NCBI GenBank assembly: GCA_050516505.1
Contig: CP191518.1
Location: 3,534,001-3,598,000 of the forward strand
Direction: 5' to 3'
Length of the DNA stretch: 64,000 bases
DNA from: Scandinavium ludwigii_A
GTDB lineage: Bacteria > Pseudomonadota > Gammaproteobacteria > Enterobacterales > Enterobacteriaceae
Shown: positions 17,912-26,902 of the stretch, one piece after another
Layout: every line of letters starts with the position of its first letter
Position numbering within the stretch: the stretch's first letter is position 1
The notes under the pieces: model-generated
Database searches by the model: none
Seen by the model: only the letters and a program-made list of their open reading frames with translations
What the model was told of the DNA's origin: nothing
Program-made: the position numbers and the translations under genes

Positions 17912-17928
17912 TGATAATTAATTGTTAA
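17912..17928 (+). promoter_or_regulatory. ArcA-type direct repeat upstream of cyoA
   Basis: Two copies, TGATAA and TGTTAA, have an 11-base centre-to-centre spacing, the arrangement of ArcA-P binding sites. ArcA represses cyo under low oxygen in E. coli. The site lies about 180 bases before the promoter at 18108. Confidence 0.5.
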
Positions 17929-18107
17929 CTTTTTGTGTGTTTTTCGCATTGGTTATACCCATTACCAAAGAAACAGATTCATTCCACCTCGTTTCGTTAT
18001 AAAACAGAGATAATGCGCTATCCGCCTGGATTTTGGACACAATCAGCAACATCTGTGACAGGCCCGGCAGAACCCAGTAACACCCGAAAGACACTTCTCC
18101 AATCATG

Positions 18108-18136
18108 TTTACAGTAATGTAACCTTCCCGTAAAAT
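18108..18136 (+). promoter_or_regulatory. Sigma-70 promoter of the cyo operon
   Basis: TTTACA (18108-18113) and TAAAAT (18131-18136) are separated by exactly 17 bases, a near-consensus promoter 50 bases before cyoA. It lies at the end of a 471-bp AT-rich gap that also holds the ampG terminator and the ArcA-like site. Confidence 0.75.
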
Positions 18137-18185
18137 GCCCCCACACTTTAAACGCCACCAAATCCCGTGGAATTGAGGTCGTTAC

Positions 18186-19130
18186 ATGAGACTCAGGAAA
18201 TACAATAAAAGCTTGGGATGGTTGTCATTAATCGCCAGCACTGTTTTACTCAGTGGTTGTGATTCTGCGCTACTTGACCCCAAAGGACAGATTGGACTGG
18301 AGCAACGTTCGCTGATACTGACGGCCTTTGGCCTGATGTTAATCGTCGTGATTCCCGCCGTCTTGATGGCCGTTGGTTTCGCCTGGAAATACCGTGCGAG
18401 CAACAAAGATGCGAAGTATAGCCCTAACTGGTCACACTCCAATAAAGTGGAAGCTGTGGTCTGGACGGTGCCTATCCTTATCATCCTGTTCCTCTCCGTG
18501 TTGACCTGGAAAACCACTCACGCGCTTGAGCCTAGCAAACCGCTGGCCCATGCCGAGAAGCCAATCACTATCGAAGTGATTTCCATGGACTGGAAATGGT
18601 TCTTCATTTATCCGGAGCAAGGCATTGCGACCGTTAACGAAATCGCTTTCCCGGCGAACGTTCCGGTTCAGTTCAAAGTCACCTCCAACTCCGTGATGAA
18701 CTCGTTCTTTATCCCGCGTCTGGGTAGCCAGATTTACGCGATGGCCGGTATGCAGACTAACCTGCATCTGATTGCCAACGAAGCGGGCACCTACGACGGT
18801 ATCTCCGCCAGCTACAGTGGCAAAGGCTTCTCTGGTATGAAGTTCAAAGCTACTGCAACACCGGATCGCGCTACGTTCGACCAGTGGGTCGCGAAGGTGA
18901 AACAGTCTCAGAGCACCATGACCGATATGGACGCTTATGAAAAACTGGCAGCGCCGAGCGAGTACAACAAGGTGGAATACTTCTCCAGCGTGAAACCTGA
19001 TTTGTTTAAAGACGTTATTAACAAATACATGGGTCACGGTCACATGGACATGAACCAACCTGCCGGTGAGCACGCCTCACACGAAGGGATGGAAGGCATG
19101 GACATGAGCCACGCGGAAACCGCTCATTAA
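18186..19130 (+). CDS. cyoA: Cytochrome bo3 ubiquinol oxidase subunit II
   Basis: A 314-residue subunit II. The lipoprotein signal ends LLSGC with lipidated C25. Two transmembrane helices (about 43-65 and 90-110) lead to a periplasmic cupredoxin-like domain that lacks the CuA ligands, as expected for a quinol oxidase. The C-terminus is His/Met-rich (last 30 residues), a feature often seen in enterobacterial CyoA. An unbiased Shine-Dalgarno, GAGG, precedes the ATG. First gene of the five-gene cyo operon. Confidence 0.98.
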   Translation: MRLRKYNKSLGWLSLIASTVLLSGCDSALLDPKGQIGLEQRSLILTAFGLMLIVVIPAVLMAVGFAWKYRASNKDAKYSPNWSHSNKVEAVVWTVPILIILFLSVLTWKTTHALEPSKPLAHAEKPITIEVISMDWKWFFIYPEQGIATVNEIAFPANVPVQFKVTSNSVMNSFFIPRLGSQIYAMAGMQTNLHLIANEAGTYDGISASYSGKGFSGMKFKATATPDRATFDQWVAKVKQSQSTMTDMDAYEKLAAPSEYNKVEYFSSVKPDLFKDVINKYMGHGHMDMNQPAGEHASHEGMEGMDMSHAETAH

Positions 19131-19148
19131 GGGGCCGAGGAAGAAACG

Positions 19149-21140
19149 ATGTTCGGAAAATTGACACTGGATGCAGTGCCCTACCATGAACCCATTATCG
19201 TGGTTACGGTGGCTGCAATTATCATCGGTGGTGCGGCCTTATTGGGCCTGATCACTTACTTCGGTAAGTGGACCTACCTGTGGAAAGAGTGGCTGACTTC
19301 GGTCGACCACAAAAAACTGGGCGTGATGTACTGCGTCGTCGGTATCGTGATGCTGATCCGTGGCTTCGCGGATGCCATCATGATGCGTAGCCAGCAGGTT
19401 CTGGCCTCGGCAGGTGAGGCAGGCTTCTTGCCACCTCACCACTACGATCAGATCTTTACCGCCCACGGCGTTATCATGATCTTCTTCGTCGCGATGCCGC
19501 TGGTTATCGGCCTGATGAACGTGGTTGTTCCCCTGCAGATCGGCGCACGCGACGTTGCGTTCCCGTTCCTGAACAACCTCAGCTTCTGGTTCACGGTTGT
19601 CGGTGTGATTCTGGTTAACCTGTCTCTGGGTGTGGGCGAATTCGCACAGACCGGCTGGCTGGCCTATCCGCCGCTGTCAGGCATTGAGTACAGTCCCGGC
19701 GTCGGGGTCGATTACTGGATTTGGGCGCTTCAGCTCTCCGGTATTGGTACAACCCTGACCGGTATCAACTTCTTCGTGACCATTATCAAGATGCGTGCGC
19801 CTGGCATGACCATGTTCAAGATGCCTGTATTTACCTGGGCCTCTCTGTGCGCAAACGTCCTGATTATTGCATCATTCCCGATCCTGACCGTCACCATCGC
19901 CTTGCTGACCCTCGACCGCTACCTGGGTACCCATTTCTTCACTAACGAAATGGGCGGCAACATGATGATGTACATAAACCTGATCTGGGCATGGGGCCAT
20001 CCGGAAGTGTACATTCTGGTTCTGCCAGTCTTCGGTGTGTTCTCAGAAGTGGTGGCAACCTTCTCGCGTAAGCGTCTGTTTGGTTACACCTCTCTGGTGT
20101 GGGCAACCGTGTGTATTACCGTTCTGTCGTTCATTGTTTGGCTGCACCACTTCTTCACGATGGGTGCTGGCGCGAACGTAAACGCCTTCTTCGGTATTGC
20201 CACCATGATTATCGCCATCCCTACCGGGGTTAAGATCTTCAACTGGCTGTTCACCATGTACCAGGGCCGTATCGTGTTCCACTCCGCGATGCTGTGGACT
20301 ATCGGCTTTATCGTGACCTTCTCGGTCGGCGGTATGACCGGTGTTCTGCTGGCGGTGCCGGGCGCAGACTTCGTGCTGCATAACAGCCTGTTCCTGATTG
20401 CACACTTCCATAACGTTATTATCGGTGGTGTGGTGTTCGGTTGCTTCGCAGGGATCACCTACTGGTGGCCGAAAGCGTTCGGTTTCACCCTGAACGAAAC
20501 CTGGGGCAAGCGCGCATTCTGGTTCTGGATCATCGGCTTCTTCGTCGCATTTATGCCGCTGTACGTGCTGGGCTTCATGGGTATGACCCGTCGCCTGAGC
20601 CAACAGATTGATCCGCAGTTCCACCCAATGCTGGTTGTCGCAGCCTGCGGTGCGGCGCTGATTGCTTGCGGTATCGCATGCCAGCTGATTCAGTACTACG
20701 TGTCTATTCGCGACCGCGAGCAGAACCGTGACTGGACGGGTGACCCATGGGGTGGCCGTACGCTGGAGTGGTCAACGTCCTCTCCTGCACCTTTCTATAA
20801 CTTTGCACACGTACCGCACATTCATGAGCGTGACGCGTTCTGGGAAATGAAAGAGAAAGGCGAAGCGTACAAGAAACCAGCCAGCTATGAAGAAATTCAT
20901 ATGCCGAAAAATAGCGGTGCAGGCATTGTGATTGCGGCCTTCGCAACGGTGTTTGGCTTTGCCATGATCTGGCATATCTGGTGGATGGCGATCGTTGGCT
21001 TCCTCGGCATCATCATCACCTGGATTGTAAAAAGCTTCGACGAGGACGTGGATTACTACGTGCCTGTGGCAGAAATCGAAACACTGGAAAACCAGCATTT
21101 CGATGAAATCTCTAAGGCAGGGCTGAAAAATGTCAACTGA
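19149..21140 (+). CDS. cyoB: Cytochrome bo3 ubiquinol oxidase subunit I
   Basis: A 663-residue haem-copper oxidase subunit I with 15 predicted transmembrane helices. The haem and CuB ligands are present: H106 region, WGHPEVY (H284, Y288 cross-link), LHHFF (H333, H334) and AHFHN (H419, H421). It reduces oxygen to water with electrons from ubiquinol and pumps protons. Same length as E. coli CyoB. It starts 18 bases after cyoA and overlaps cyoC by 11 bases. Confidence 0.98.
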   Translation: MFGKLTLDAVPYHEPIIVVTVAAIIIGGAALLGLITYFGKWTYLWKEWLTSVDHKKLGVMYCVVGIVMLIRGFADAIMMRSQQVLASAGEAGFLPPHHYDQIFTAHGVIMIFFVAMPLVIGLMNVVVPLQIGARDVAFPFLNNLSFWFTVVGVILVNLSLGVGEFAQTGWLAYPPLSGIEYSPGVGVDYWIWALQLSGIGTTLTGINFFVTIIKMRAPGMTMFKMPVFTWASLCANVLIIASFPILTVTIALLTLDRYLGTHFFTNEMGGNMMMYINLIWAWGHPEVYILVLPVFGVFSEVVATFSRKRLFGYTSLVWATVCITVLSFIVWLHHFFTMGAGANVNAFFGIATMIIAIPTGVKIFNWLFTMYQGRIVFHSAMLWTIGFIVTFSVGGMTGVLLAVPGADFVLHNSLFLIAHFHNVIIGGVVFGCFAGITYWWPKAFGFTLNETWGKRAFWFWIIGFFVAFMPLYVLGFMGMTRRLSQQIDPQFHPMLVVAACGAALIACGIACQLIQYYVSIRDREQNRDWTGDPWGGRTLEWSTSSPAPFYNFAHVPHIHERDAFWEMKEKGEAYKKPASYEEIHMPKNSGAGIVIAAFATVFGFAMIWHIWWMAIVGFLGIIITWIVKSFDEDVDYYVPVAEIETLENQHFDEISKAGLKNVN

Positions 21141-21744
21141 TACTCTGACTAACGCGCATGCCCACGCGCACGAACATGGGCATCATGATGCAGGACCGAT
21201 GAAAGTCTTCGGTTTCTGGATCTACCTGATGAGCGACTGCGTTCTGTTCTCTATTCTGTTCGCAACCTACGCGGTGTTGGTTAACAACACCGCGGGTGGT
21301 CCGGCAGGTAAAGATATTTTCGAGCTGCCGTTCGTCCTGGTTGAAACTGCCCTGCTGTTGTTCAGCTCCATTACTTATGGCATGGCGGCTATCGCCATGT
21401 ATAAGAACAATAAAAGCCAGGTTGTTTCCTGGCTGGCGCTGACCTGGCTGTTCGGTGCAGGGTTCATCGCGATGGAAATCTATGAATTCCATCACCTGAT
21501 CATGGAAGGTATGGGCCCGGATCGTAGTGGCTTCCTGTCCGCGTTCTTCGCGCTGGTGGGTACCCACGGTCTGCACGTGACCTCCGGTCTTATCTGGATG
21601 GCTGTTCTGATGTTCCAGATTAACCGTCGCGGCCTGACCCCGACCAACCGCACCCGTATCCTGTGCCTGAGCTTGTTCTGGCACTTCCTGGACGTAGTCT
21701 GGATCTGCGTGTTCTCTGTAGTCTATCTGATGGGGGCGATGTAA
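21130..21744 (+). CDS. cyoC: Cytochrome bo3 ubiquinol oxidase subunit III
   Basis: A 204-residue subunit III with five transmembrane helices and a His-rich N-terminus (AHAHAHEHGHHD). It stabilises subunit I and has no redox centre. The start overlaps the end of cyoB by 11 bases, and its stop overlaps the cyoD start, so translation of the operon is tightly coupled. Confidence 0.97.
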   Translation: MSTDTLTNAHAHAHEHGHHDAGPMKVFGFWIYLMSDCVLFSILFATYAVLVNNTAGGPAGKDIFELPFVLVETALLLFSSITYGMAAIAMYKNNKSQVVSWLALTWLFGAGFIAMEIYEFHHLIMEGMGPDRSGFLSAFFALVGTHGLHVTSGLIWMAVLMFQINRRGLTPTNRTRILCLSLFWHFLDVVWICVFSVVYLMGAM

Positions 21745-22070
21745 TGAGTCATTCAACCGATCACGGCGCTTCCCACGGTAGCGTAAAAACCTACATGACA
21801 GGCTTTATCCTGTCGATCATCCTGACGCTAATCCCGTTCTGGATGGTGATGAACGGCACCGCATCCCACGCAGTCCTGATTGGCTGCGTACTGGTGGCTG
21901 CGGTAGTACAGATTCTGGTGCATCTGGTGTGCTTCCTGCACATGAACTCCAAGTCTGATGAGGGCTGGAATCTGACAGCATTCATCTTTACTGTACTAAT
22001 CATTGCGATTGTAGTGATAGGTTCAATCTGGATCATGTGGAACCTTAACTACAACATGATGGTTCGATAA
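21744..22070 (+). CDS. cyoD: Cytochrome bo3 ubiquinol oxidase subunit IV
   Basis: A 108-residue subunit IV with three transmembrane helices, one residue shorter than in E. coli because of a deletion in the N-terminal SHSTDH segment. It assists CuB-site assembly. The ATG shares one base with the cyoC stop (TAATG). Confidence 0.97.
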   Translation: MSHSTDHGASHGSVKTYMTGFILSIILTLIPFWMVMNGTASHAVLIGCVLVAAVVQILVHLVCFLHMNSKSDEGWNLTAFIFTVLIIAIVVIGSIWIMWNLNYNMMVR

Positions 22071-22081
22071 GAGCGGCGAGT

Positions 22082-22969
22082 ATGTTTAAGCAATACCTGC
22101 AAGTTACAAAACCAGGCATCATCTTCGGTAACCTGATCTCGGTCATCGGCGGTTTCCTGTTGGCTTCGAAAGGCAGCATCGATTACCCGCTGTTTGTGTA
22201 TACCTTGATTGGCGTGTCGCTGGTCGTTGCGTCCGGTTGTGTGTTTAACAACTACATCGACAGGGATATCGACAGGAAGATGGAACGGACCAAAAATCGG
22301 GTGCTGGTCAAAGGCCTGATTTCTCCGAACGTTTCGCTGGTGTATGCCACCTTGTTGGGTGTTGCTGGCTTTATGCTCCTGTGGTTCGGCGCTAACCCGC
22401 TGGCCTGCTGGCTTGGCGTGATGGGCTTCGTGGTTTATGTGGGCGTTTACAGCCTGTATATGAAGCGCCATTCCGTCTACGGCACGCTGATTGGTTCACT
22501 CTCCGGCGCAGCGCCGCCGGTGATTGGCTACTGCGCCGTCACCGGCAACTTTGACAGCGGTGCGGCTATTCTGCTGGCGATTTTCAGCCTGTGGCAGATG
22601 CCTCACTCCTACGCCATCGCGATTTTCCGCTTTAAGGATTATCAGGCGGCAAACATTCCGGTTCTGCCGGTTGTTAAAGGGATCTCCGTTGCCAAAAACC
22701 ACATCACGCTCTACATCATCGCTTTTGCTGTTGCAACGCTGATGCTGACGCTCGGTGGCTACGCTGGATATAAATATCTGATTGTCGCCGCGGCAGTAAG
22801 CGTCTGGTGGCTTGGCATGGCACTGCGTGGATACAAAGTGGCGGATGACAGAGTCTGGGCGCGCAAGTTGTTCGTCTTCTCTATCGTCGCCATCACCTCG
22901 CTGTCCGTGATGATGTCAGTCGACTTTATGGTGCCGGATTCGCATTCGGTTCTGGCTTACGTCTGGTAA
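22082..22969 (+). CDS. cyoE: Protohaem IX farnesyltransferase (haem O synthase)
   Basis: A 295-residue polytopic UbiA-family prenyltransferase that converts haem B to haem O for the bo3 oxidase. The first Asp-rich motif is NNYIDRDIDRKMERT (about 54-68), binding farnesyl diphosphate through Mg. About nine transmembrane helices. Last gene of the cyo operon, 11 bases after cyoD, and followed by a strong terminator. Confidence 0.97.
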   Translation: MFKQYLQVTKPGIIFGNLISVIGGFLLASKGSIDYPLFVYTLIGVSLVVASGCVFNNYIDRDIDRKMERTKNRVLVKGLISPNVSLVYATLLGVAGFMLLWFGANPLACWLGVMGFVVYVGVYSLYMKRHSVYGTLIGSLSGAAPPVIGYCAVTGNFDSGAAILLAIFSLWQMPHSYAIAIFRFKDYQAANIPVLPVVKGISVAKNHITLYIIAFAVATLMLTLGGYAGYKYLIVAAAVSVWWLGMALRGYKVADDRVWARKLFVFSIVAITSLSVMMSVDFMVPDSHSVLAYVW

Positions 22970-22984
22970 GCCAACCATCGCGTT

Positions 22985-23011
22985 AAAAGGGTGCTTCGGC
23001 ACCCTTTTTTA
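22985..23011 (+). terminator. Intrinsic terminator of the cyo operon
   Basis: A perfect 10-bp stem AAAAGGGTGC/GCACCCTTTT with a TTCG tetraloop and a T-run; 15 bases after cyoE. Confidence 0.93.
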
Positions 23012-23116
23012 TTCGTTAGATCAATGCGTCACGATGTAATATTTGCTAAACAACCGCTTGTTTACCCTACCCTTCCCCGGCTTTACACTAAGCGCTGCTT
23101 TTATACTGAGGTGGAA

Positions 23117-24481
23117 ATGAACGATTTTAAGATGACGCCAGGCGAATTGCGCGCGACCTGGGGTTTAGGGACCGTATTCTCACTGCGTATGCTCGGCATG
23201 TTTATGGTTCTGCCCGTTCTGACCACGTACGGCATGGCATTGCAGGGTGCCAGCGAAGCGTTGATTGGTCTCGCCATCGGAATTTATGGGCTCGCACAGG
23301 CAATATTTCAAATCCCATTCGGCCTGCTTTCAGACCGTATTGGCCGTAAGCCGCTGATTGTCGGCGGACTCCTGATTTTCGTCGTCGGCAGCATGATTGC
23401 CGCGATGTCGGATTCTATCTGGGGCATCATTCTTGGCCGCGCACTGCAAGGCTCTGGCGCCATCGCCGCCGCCGTGATGGCCCTGCTCTCAGACCTGACC
23501 CGCGAACAGAACCGCACCAAAGCGATGGCGTTTATTGGCGTCAGCTTCGGGGTCACTTTTGCTATCGCCATGGTCCTGGGTCCCATCGTGACCCATAAAC
23601 TCGGCCTGCATGCGCTGTTCTGGATGATTTCCGGGCTGGCGACGCTCGGGATCCTGCTGACCATTTGGGTGGTGCCGAACAGCGCCAACCACGTCCTCAA
23701 CCGTGAGTCGGGCATGGTGAAAGGCTGCTTTAGCAAAGTGCTCATGGAGCCCAAACTGCTGAAGCTGAATTTCGGCATTATGTGCCTGCACATTCTGCTG
23801 ATGTCGACATTTGTTGCCCTGCCAGGCCAGCTTGAAGCCGCGGGCTTCCCGGCTGCTGAGCACTGGAAAATCTACCTGGTCACCATGCTCGTCTCGTTCG
23901 TTTCCGTTATACCATTTATCATTTATGCCGAAGTGAAACGCCGCATGAAGCGCGTGTTCCTGATTTGCATCGCCCTCATTTTGATTGCCGAGATCGTGCT
24001 TTGGGGATCGGGGGCCTACTTCTGGGAACTGGTCGCCGGCGTTCAGTTGTTCTTCCTCGCCTTTAATCTGATGGAAGCCCTGCTGCCGTCGCTTATCAGT
24101 AAAGAATCCCCGGCGGGTTACAAAGGTACGGCGATGGGGATTTACTCCACTAGCCAGTTCCTGGGCGTAGCGATTGGCGGCTCGCTGGGTGGCTGGCTCG
24201 ACGGTTTCTTTGATTCGCAAACGGTGTTCCTTATGGGTGCTCTACTGGCAACCGTCTGGCTGCTGGTCGCCATGACCATGCAGGAACCGCGGTACGTTAG
24301 CAGCCTGCGCGTGGCCATTCCGGACGGTGTCGACGCAGATGAAAACCTGAAAACGCGGCTGTTAGCAAAAGACGGGGTGAAAGAAGTATTGGTTGTCGCC
24401 GCCGAACGCTCTGCGTACGTCAAAATCGACAGCAAAGTGACGAACCGCTTTGAGGTAGAACAGACGATCGTTGGGGCATAA
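23117..24481 (+). CDS. yajR: MFS transporter YajR
   Basis: A 454-residue major facilitator with 12 transmembrane helices, the MFS motif A (GLLSDRIGRKP, about 70-80) and, unusually for MFS, a C-terminal ferredoxin-like cytoplasmic domain (about 390-454) known as the YAM domain in E. coli YajR. The substrate is unknown; a proton-driven efflux role is inferred from the family. The ATG at 23117 follows GAGGTGG; an open frame extends 42 codons upstream but overlaps the cyo terminator. Confidence 0.93.
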   Translation: MNDFKMTPGELRATWGLGTVFSLRMLGMFMVLPVLTTYGMALQGASEALIGLAIGIYGLAQAIFQIPFGLLSDRIGRKPLIVGGLLIFVVGSMIAAMSDSIWGIILGRALQGSGAIAAAVMALLSDLTREQNRTKAMAFIGVSFGVTFAIAMVLGPIVTHKLGLHALFWMISGLATLGILLTIWVVPNSANHVLNRESGMVKGCFSKVLMEPKLLKLNFGIMCLHILLMSTFVALPGQLEAAGFPAAEHWKIYLVTMLVSFVSVIPFIIYAEVKRRMKRVFLICIALILIAEIVLWGSGAYFWELVAGVQLFFLAFNLMEALLPSLISKESPAGYKGTAMGIYSTSQFLGVAIGGSLGGWLDGFFDSQTVFLMGALLATVWLLVAMTMQEPRYVSSLRVAIPDGVDADENLKTRLLAKDGVKEVLVVAAERSAYVKIDSKVTNRFEVEQTIVGA

Positions 24482-24482
24482 A

Positions 24483-24543
24483 AAAAGCGGGCATCGCCCG
24501 CTTTTGAGTTCAGAGAAACCACCTTCACGAAGGTGGTTTTTTA
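24483..24543. terminator. Two tandem bidirectional hairpins between yajR and yajQ
   Basis: The first stem is AGCGGGC/GCCCGCT (24486-24502) with A-run before and T-run after. The second is a perfect 10-bp stem AAACCACCTT/AAGGTGGTTT with a 4-base loop (24516-24539) and T-run. Both lie between the convergent yajR and yajQ stops. Confidence 0.85.
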
Positions 24544-25035
24544 TTAGTCGCGGAAGTTCTTGAACTGGAAAGGCTGGCCAAGATTGCCGCCGCGCACCAG
24601 CGCCATCACCGCCTGCAGATCGTCACGTGCTTTACCGGTCACGCGAATTTCTTCGCCCTGGATCTGCGCCTGCACTTTCAGCTTGCTGTCTTTAATCAGC
24701 TTGATGAGCTTCTTCTGCACCGCGCTTTCAATGCCGGTTTTCAGCTTCCCTTCAACGAACCAGGTTTTACCGCTGTGGGTATATTCTTCTGGAACATCAA
24801 TGGAATTGCCTTCAATGCCGCGCTTGAGCAGCTTAGCACGCAGGATATCCAGCAGCTGATTGACCTGGAAATCAGATTCGCTCAGCACCTTGATGGTCTG
24901 GTTTTTTTCGTTCAGCTCAATGCTGGCTTCTACGCCACGGAAGTCGAAGCGCGACTCCACTTCACGGGCCGCATTATCGACCGCGTTTTTGGCTTCCTGA
25001 AGATCAACTTCAGAGACAATATCGAAAGATGGCAT
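24544..25035 (-). CDS. yajQ: Nucleotide-binding protein YajQ
   Basis: A 163-residue protein of the YajQ (UPF0234) family: two ferredoxin-like domains, starting MPSFDIVSEVDLQEAKNAVD. Homologues in Xanthomonas and Pseudomonas bind cyclic di-GMP, and other reports describe nucleotide or tRNA binding; the role in enterobacteria is not settled. Cytoplasmic and monocistronic, convergent with yajR. Confidence 0.95.
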   Translation of the reverse strand: MPSFDIVSEVDLQEAKNAVDNAAREVESRFDFRGVEASIELNEKNQTIKVLSESDFQVNQLLDILRAKLLKRGIEGNSIDVPEEYTHSGKTWFVEGKLKTGIESAVQKKLIKLIKDSKLKVQAQIQGEEIRVTGKARDDLQAVMALVRGGNLGQPFQFKNFRD

Positions 25036-25179
25036 GTTTTATTCTCCCTCTCTTTTTGTTGCGATGCATAATACCCACAAAGTCAGAGAACACAACCTGT
25101 TATCCCTGCGAGTCAGGGGGTATCGTCGGCGCTATAATAGTAACATAACGCCTGATTCCGCTGCAGGTGAGGAGGAACG

Positions 25180-26094
25180 ATGAAGATTACCGTGCTCGGA
25201 TGCGGCGCCCTTGGACAATTATGGCTGAACGCGCTGTACCGGCAAGGCCATGAGGTTCAAGGCTGGCTGCGGGTCCCCGCCCCCTGGTGCAGTGTGAATC
25301 TGCAGGAGATTGATGGGAGTGTCTTCAACGAACTGCTGACTGCCAACGATCCTGAGTTTCTCGCCAGCAGCGATTTGCTGCTCGTCACCCTGAAAGCCTG
25401 GCAGGTTTCGACCGCCGTGAAAAATCTGGCAGGAATGCTCCCGGCCACCAGCCCTGTTTTGCTGATGCATAACGGCATGGGCACGCAGGAGGAACTGCGG
25501 GCGGTGAAGCAACCGCTGCTGCTGGGAATGACCACCCAGGCCGCACACCGTGACGGCAACCTGATTATTCACAGCGCAAATGGCACCACCCACATCGGCC
25601 CGGCCAATGCGCAGGGTCTGGATTACAGCGCCCTGGCGGACACGCTGCACACCGTGCTGCCGGACGTCGCGTGGCATAACAATATTGGCAATGCGAGCTG
25701 GCGTAAACTGGCGGTGAACTGCGTGATTAACCCGCTCACCGCACTGTACGATTGCCCGAACGGTCAGCTTCGGGACTATCCTGAAGAAGTGGCGCGCATC
25801 AGCGCAGAAGTCGCGGCGGTAATGGCGCGCGAAGGCCATCACTCGAGTGCGGAAGATTTACTGGGCTACACCTGGCAAGTCATCGACAGCACCGCCAGCA
25901 ATATTTCGTCCATGCTTCAGGACGTTCGTGCCCAGCGCCAGACTGAAATAGACTACATCAACGGCTACCTGCTAAAGCGCGCGCGTGCCCACGGGATTAC
26001 GGTGCCGGAAAACACCCGCCTGTTTGAACAGATTAAACGTAAGGAGAATACGTATGAGCGCATCAGCGCTGGTTTGTCTCGCCCCTGGGAGTGA
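25180..26094 (+). CDS. panE: 2-dehydropantoate 2-reductase PanE
   Basis: A 304-residue NADPH-dependent ketopantoate reductase in the pantothenate/CoA pathway (also known as ApbA). The Rossmann motif GCGALG is at 7-12 and the catalytic lysine K176 lies in SWRKLAVNCVINP. The ATG at 25180 follows a GGAGGA ribosome site. A TATAAT at 25133-25138 is the likely -10. The 3' end overlaps yajL by 41 bases. Confidence 0.96.
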   Translation: MKITVLGCGALGQLWLNALYRQGHEVQGWLRVPAPWCSVNLQEIDGSVFNELLTANDPEFLASSDLLLVTLKAWQVSTAVKNLAGMLPATSPVLLMHNGMGTQEELRAVKQPLLLGMTTQAAHRDGNLIIHSANGTTHIGPANAQGLDYSALADTLHTVLPDVAWHNNIGNASWRKLAVNCVINPLTALYDCPNGQLRDYPEEVARISAEVAAVMAREGHHSSAEDLLGYTWQVIDSTASNISSMLQDVRAQRQTEIDYINGYLLKRARAHGITVPENTRLFEQIKRKENTYERISAGLSRPWE

Positions 26095-26644
26095 GGAAAT
26101 GGAAGCCGTGACCACCATCGACCTGCTGGTTCGCGGCGGGATCAAGGTCACCACCGCAAGCGTTGCCAGTGACGGCGAGCTGGCTATCACCTGTTCACGC
26201 GGGGTAAAACTGCTGGCCGATGCGCCCTTGGCACAGGTGGCTGACGGCGATTTCGACATCATCATTCTGCCAGGCGGCTTAAAAGGTGCCGAATATTTCC
26301 GCGACAGCACCATTCTGGTAGAGACGGTAAAGCAGTTTCACCGCTCAGGCCGGATCGTGGCCGCCATTTGCGCCGCGGCGGGCACGGTTTTGGTTCCGCA
26401 TGAGATTTTCCCGGTCGGCAACATGGCCGGTTTCCCAGGGCTCAAAGACACCATTCCGGCCGATCAGTGGCAGGATAAACGCGTGGTCTGGGATCCGCGT
26501 GTGAACCTGCTCACCAGCCAGGCACCGGGCACCAGCATCGACTTCGGCCTGAAAATCATCGACCTGCTGGTTGGCCGTGAAAAAGCCTATGAAGTGGCTT
26601 CCCAACTGGTGTTGCCGGCAGGGATTTACAACTTCTACGAGTAA
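26054..26644 (+). CDS. yajL: DJ-1/PfpI-family chaperone/deglycase YajL
   Basis: A 196-residue DJ-1 superfamily protein. The reactive cysteine is C106 in AAICAAAG, with E15 near the N-terminus as its partner. E. coli YajL protects against oxidative and carbonyl stress; the reported protein deglycase activity is debated. The ATG at 26054 follows AAGGAG inside panE and gives the E. coli N-terminus MSASALVCLAPGSEE; an upstream start at 25985 would add 23 residues read from panE sequence. Confidence 0.95.
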   Translation: MSASALVCLAPGSEEMEAVTTIDLLVRGGIKVTTASVASDGELAITCSRGVKLLADAPLAQVADGDFDIIILPGGLKGAEYFRDSTILVETVKQFHRSGRIVAAICAAAGTVLVPHEIFPVGNMAGFPGLKDTIPADQWQDKRVVWDPRVNLLTSQAPGTSIDFGLKIIDLLVGREKAYEVASQLVLPAGIYNFYE

Positions 26645-26785
26645 CGTCCCCGCGCATGAATCGTCGCCACGCCCGTGGCGGCGCTCACACTTCCAGCATT
26701 AAATTCCTCCTTTCTGTTCAGCGCTTTCATCAACTAGCGCTTATTTTTCAATTCATTAAACGAAAATCGCGCCATTTCTGCTGCC

Positions 26786-26839
26786 TTGACACCCCCAATA
26801 TTCCGTGGAAAACTCAACTTCAACTGGACTATACCAGTT
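26786..26839 (+). promoter_or_regulatory. Control region of the sugar cassette with a perfect inverted repeat
   Basis: A TTGACA hexamer lies at 26786-26791, but no good -10 stands at the correct distance. AACTGG-N6-CCAGTT (26822-26839) is a perfect inverted repeat, and its centre resembles the GT-N-TA-N-AC core of HutC-type GntR operators with one mismatch. It lies 64 bases before the IIC start. It is the natural candidate operator for the GntR/HutC regulator of the same cassette (30262-30996). Confidence 0.55.
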
Positions 26840-26902
26840 TAAAAAACACCTTCTGACGCGCCCCGGCAGGAGGCATAAAAACCTCATCAAGAGGAGTCGC
26901 CC

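Noticed and set aside
22991..23116. N-terminal extension of YajR from the upstream codon at 22991
   Set aside because: It would start inside the cyo terminator hairpin; the ATG at 23117 has a GAGGTGG ribosome site and matches E. coli.
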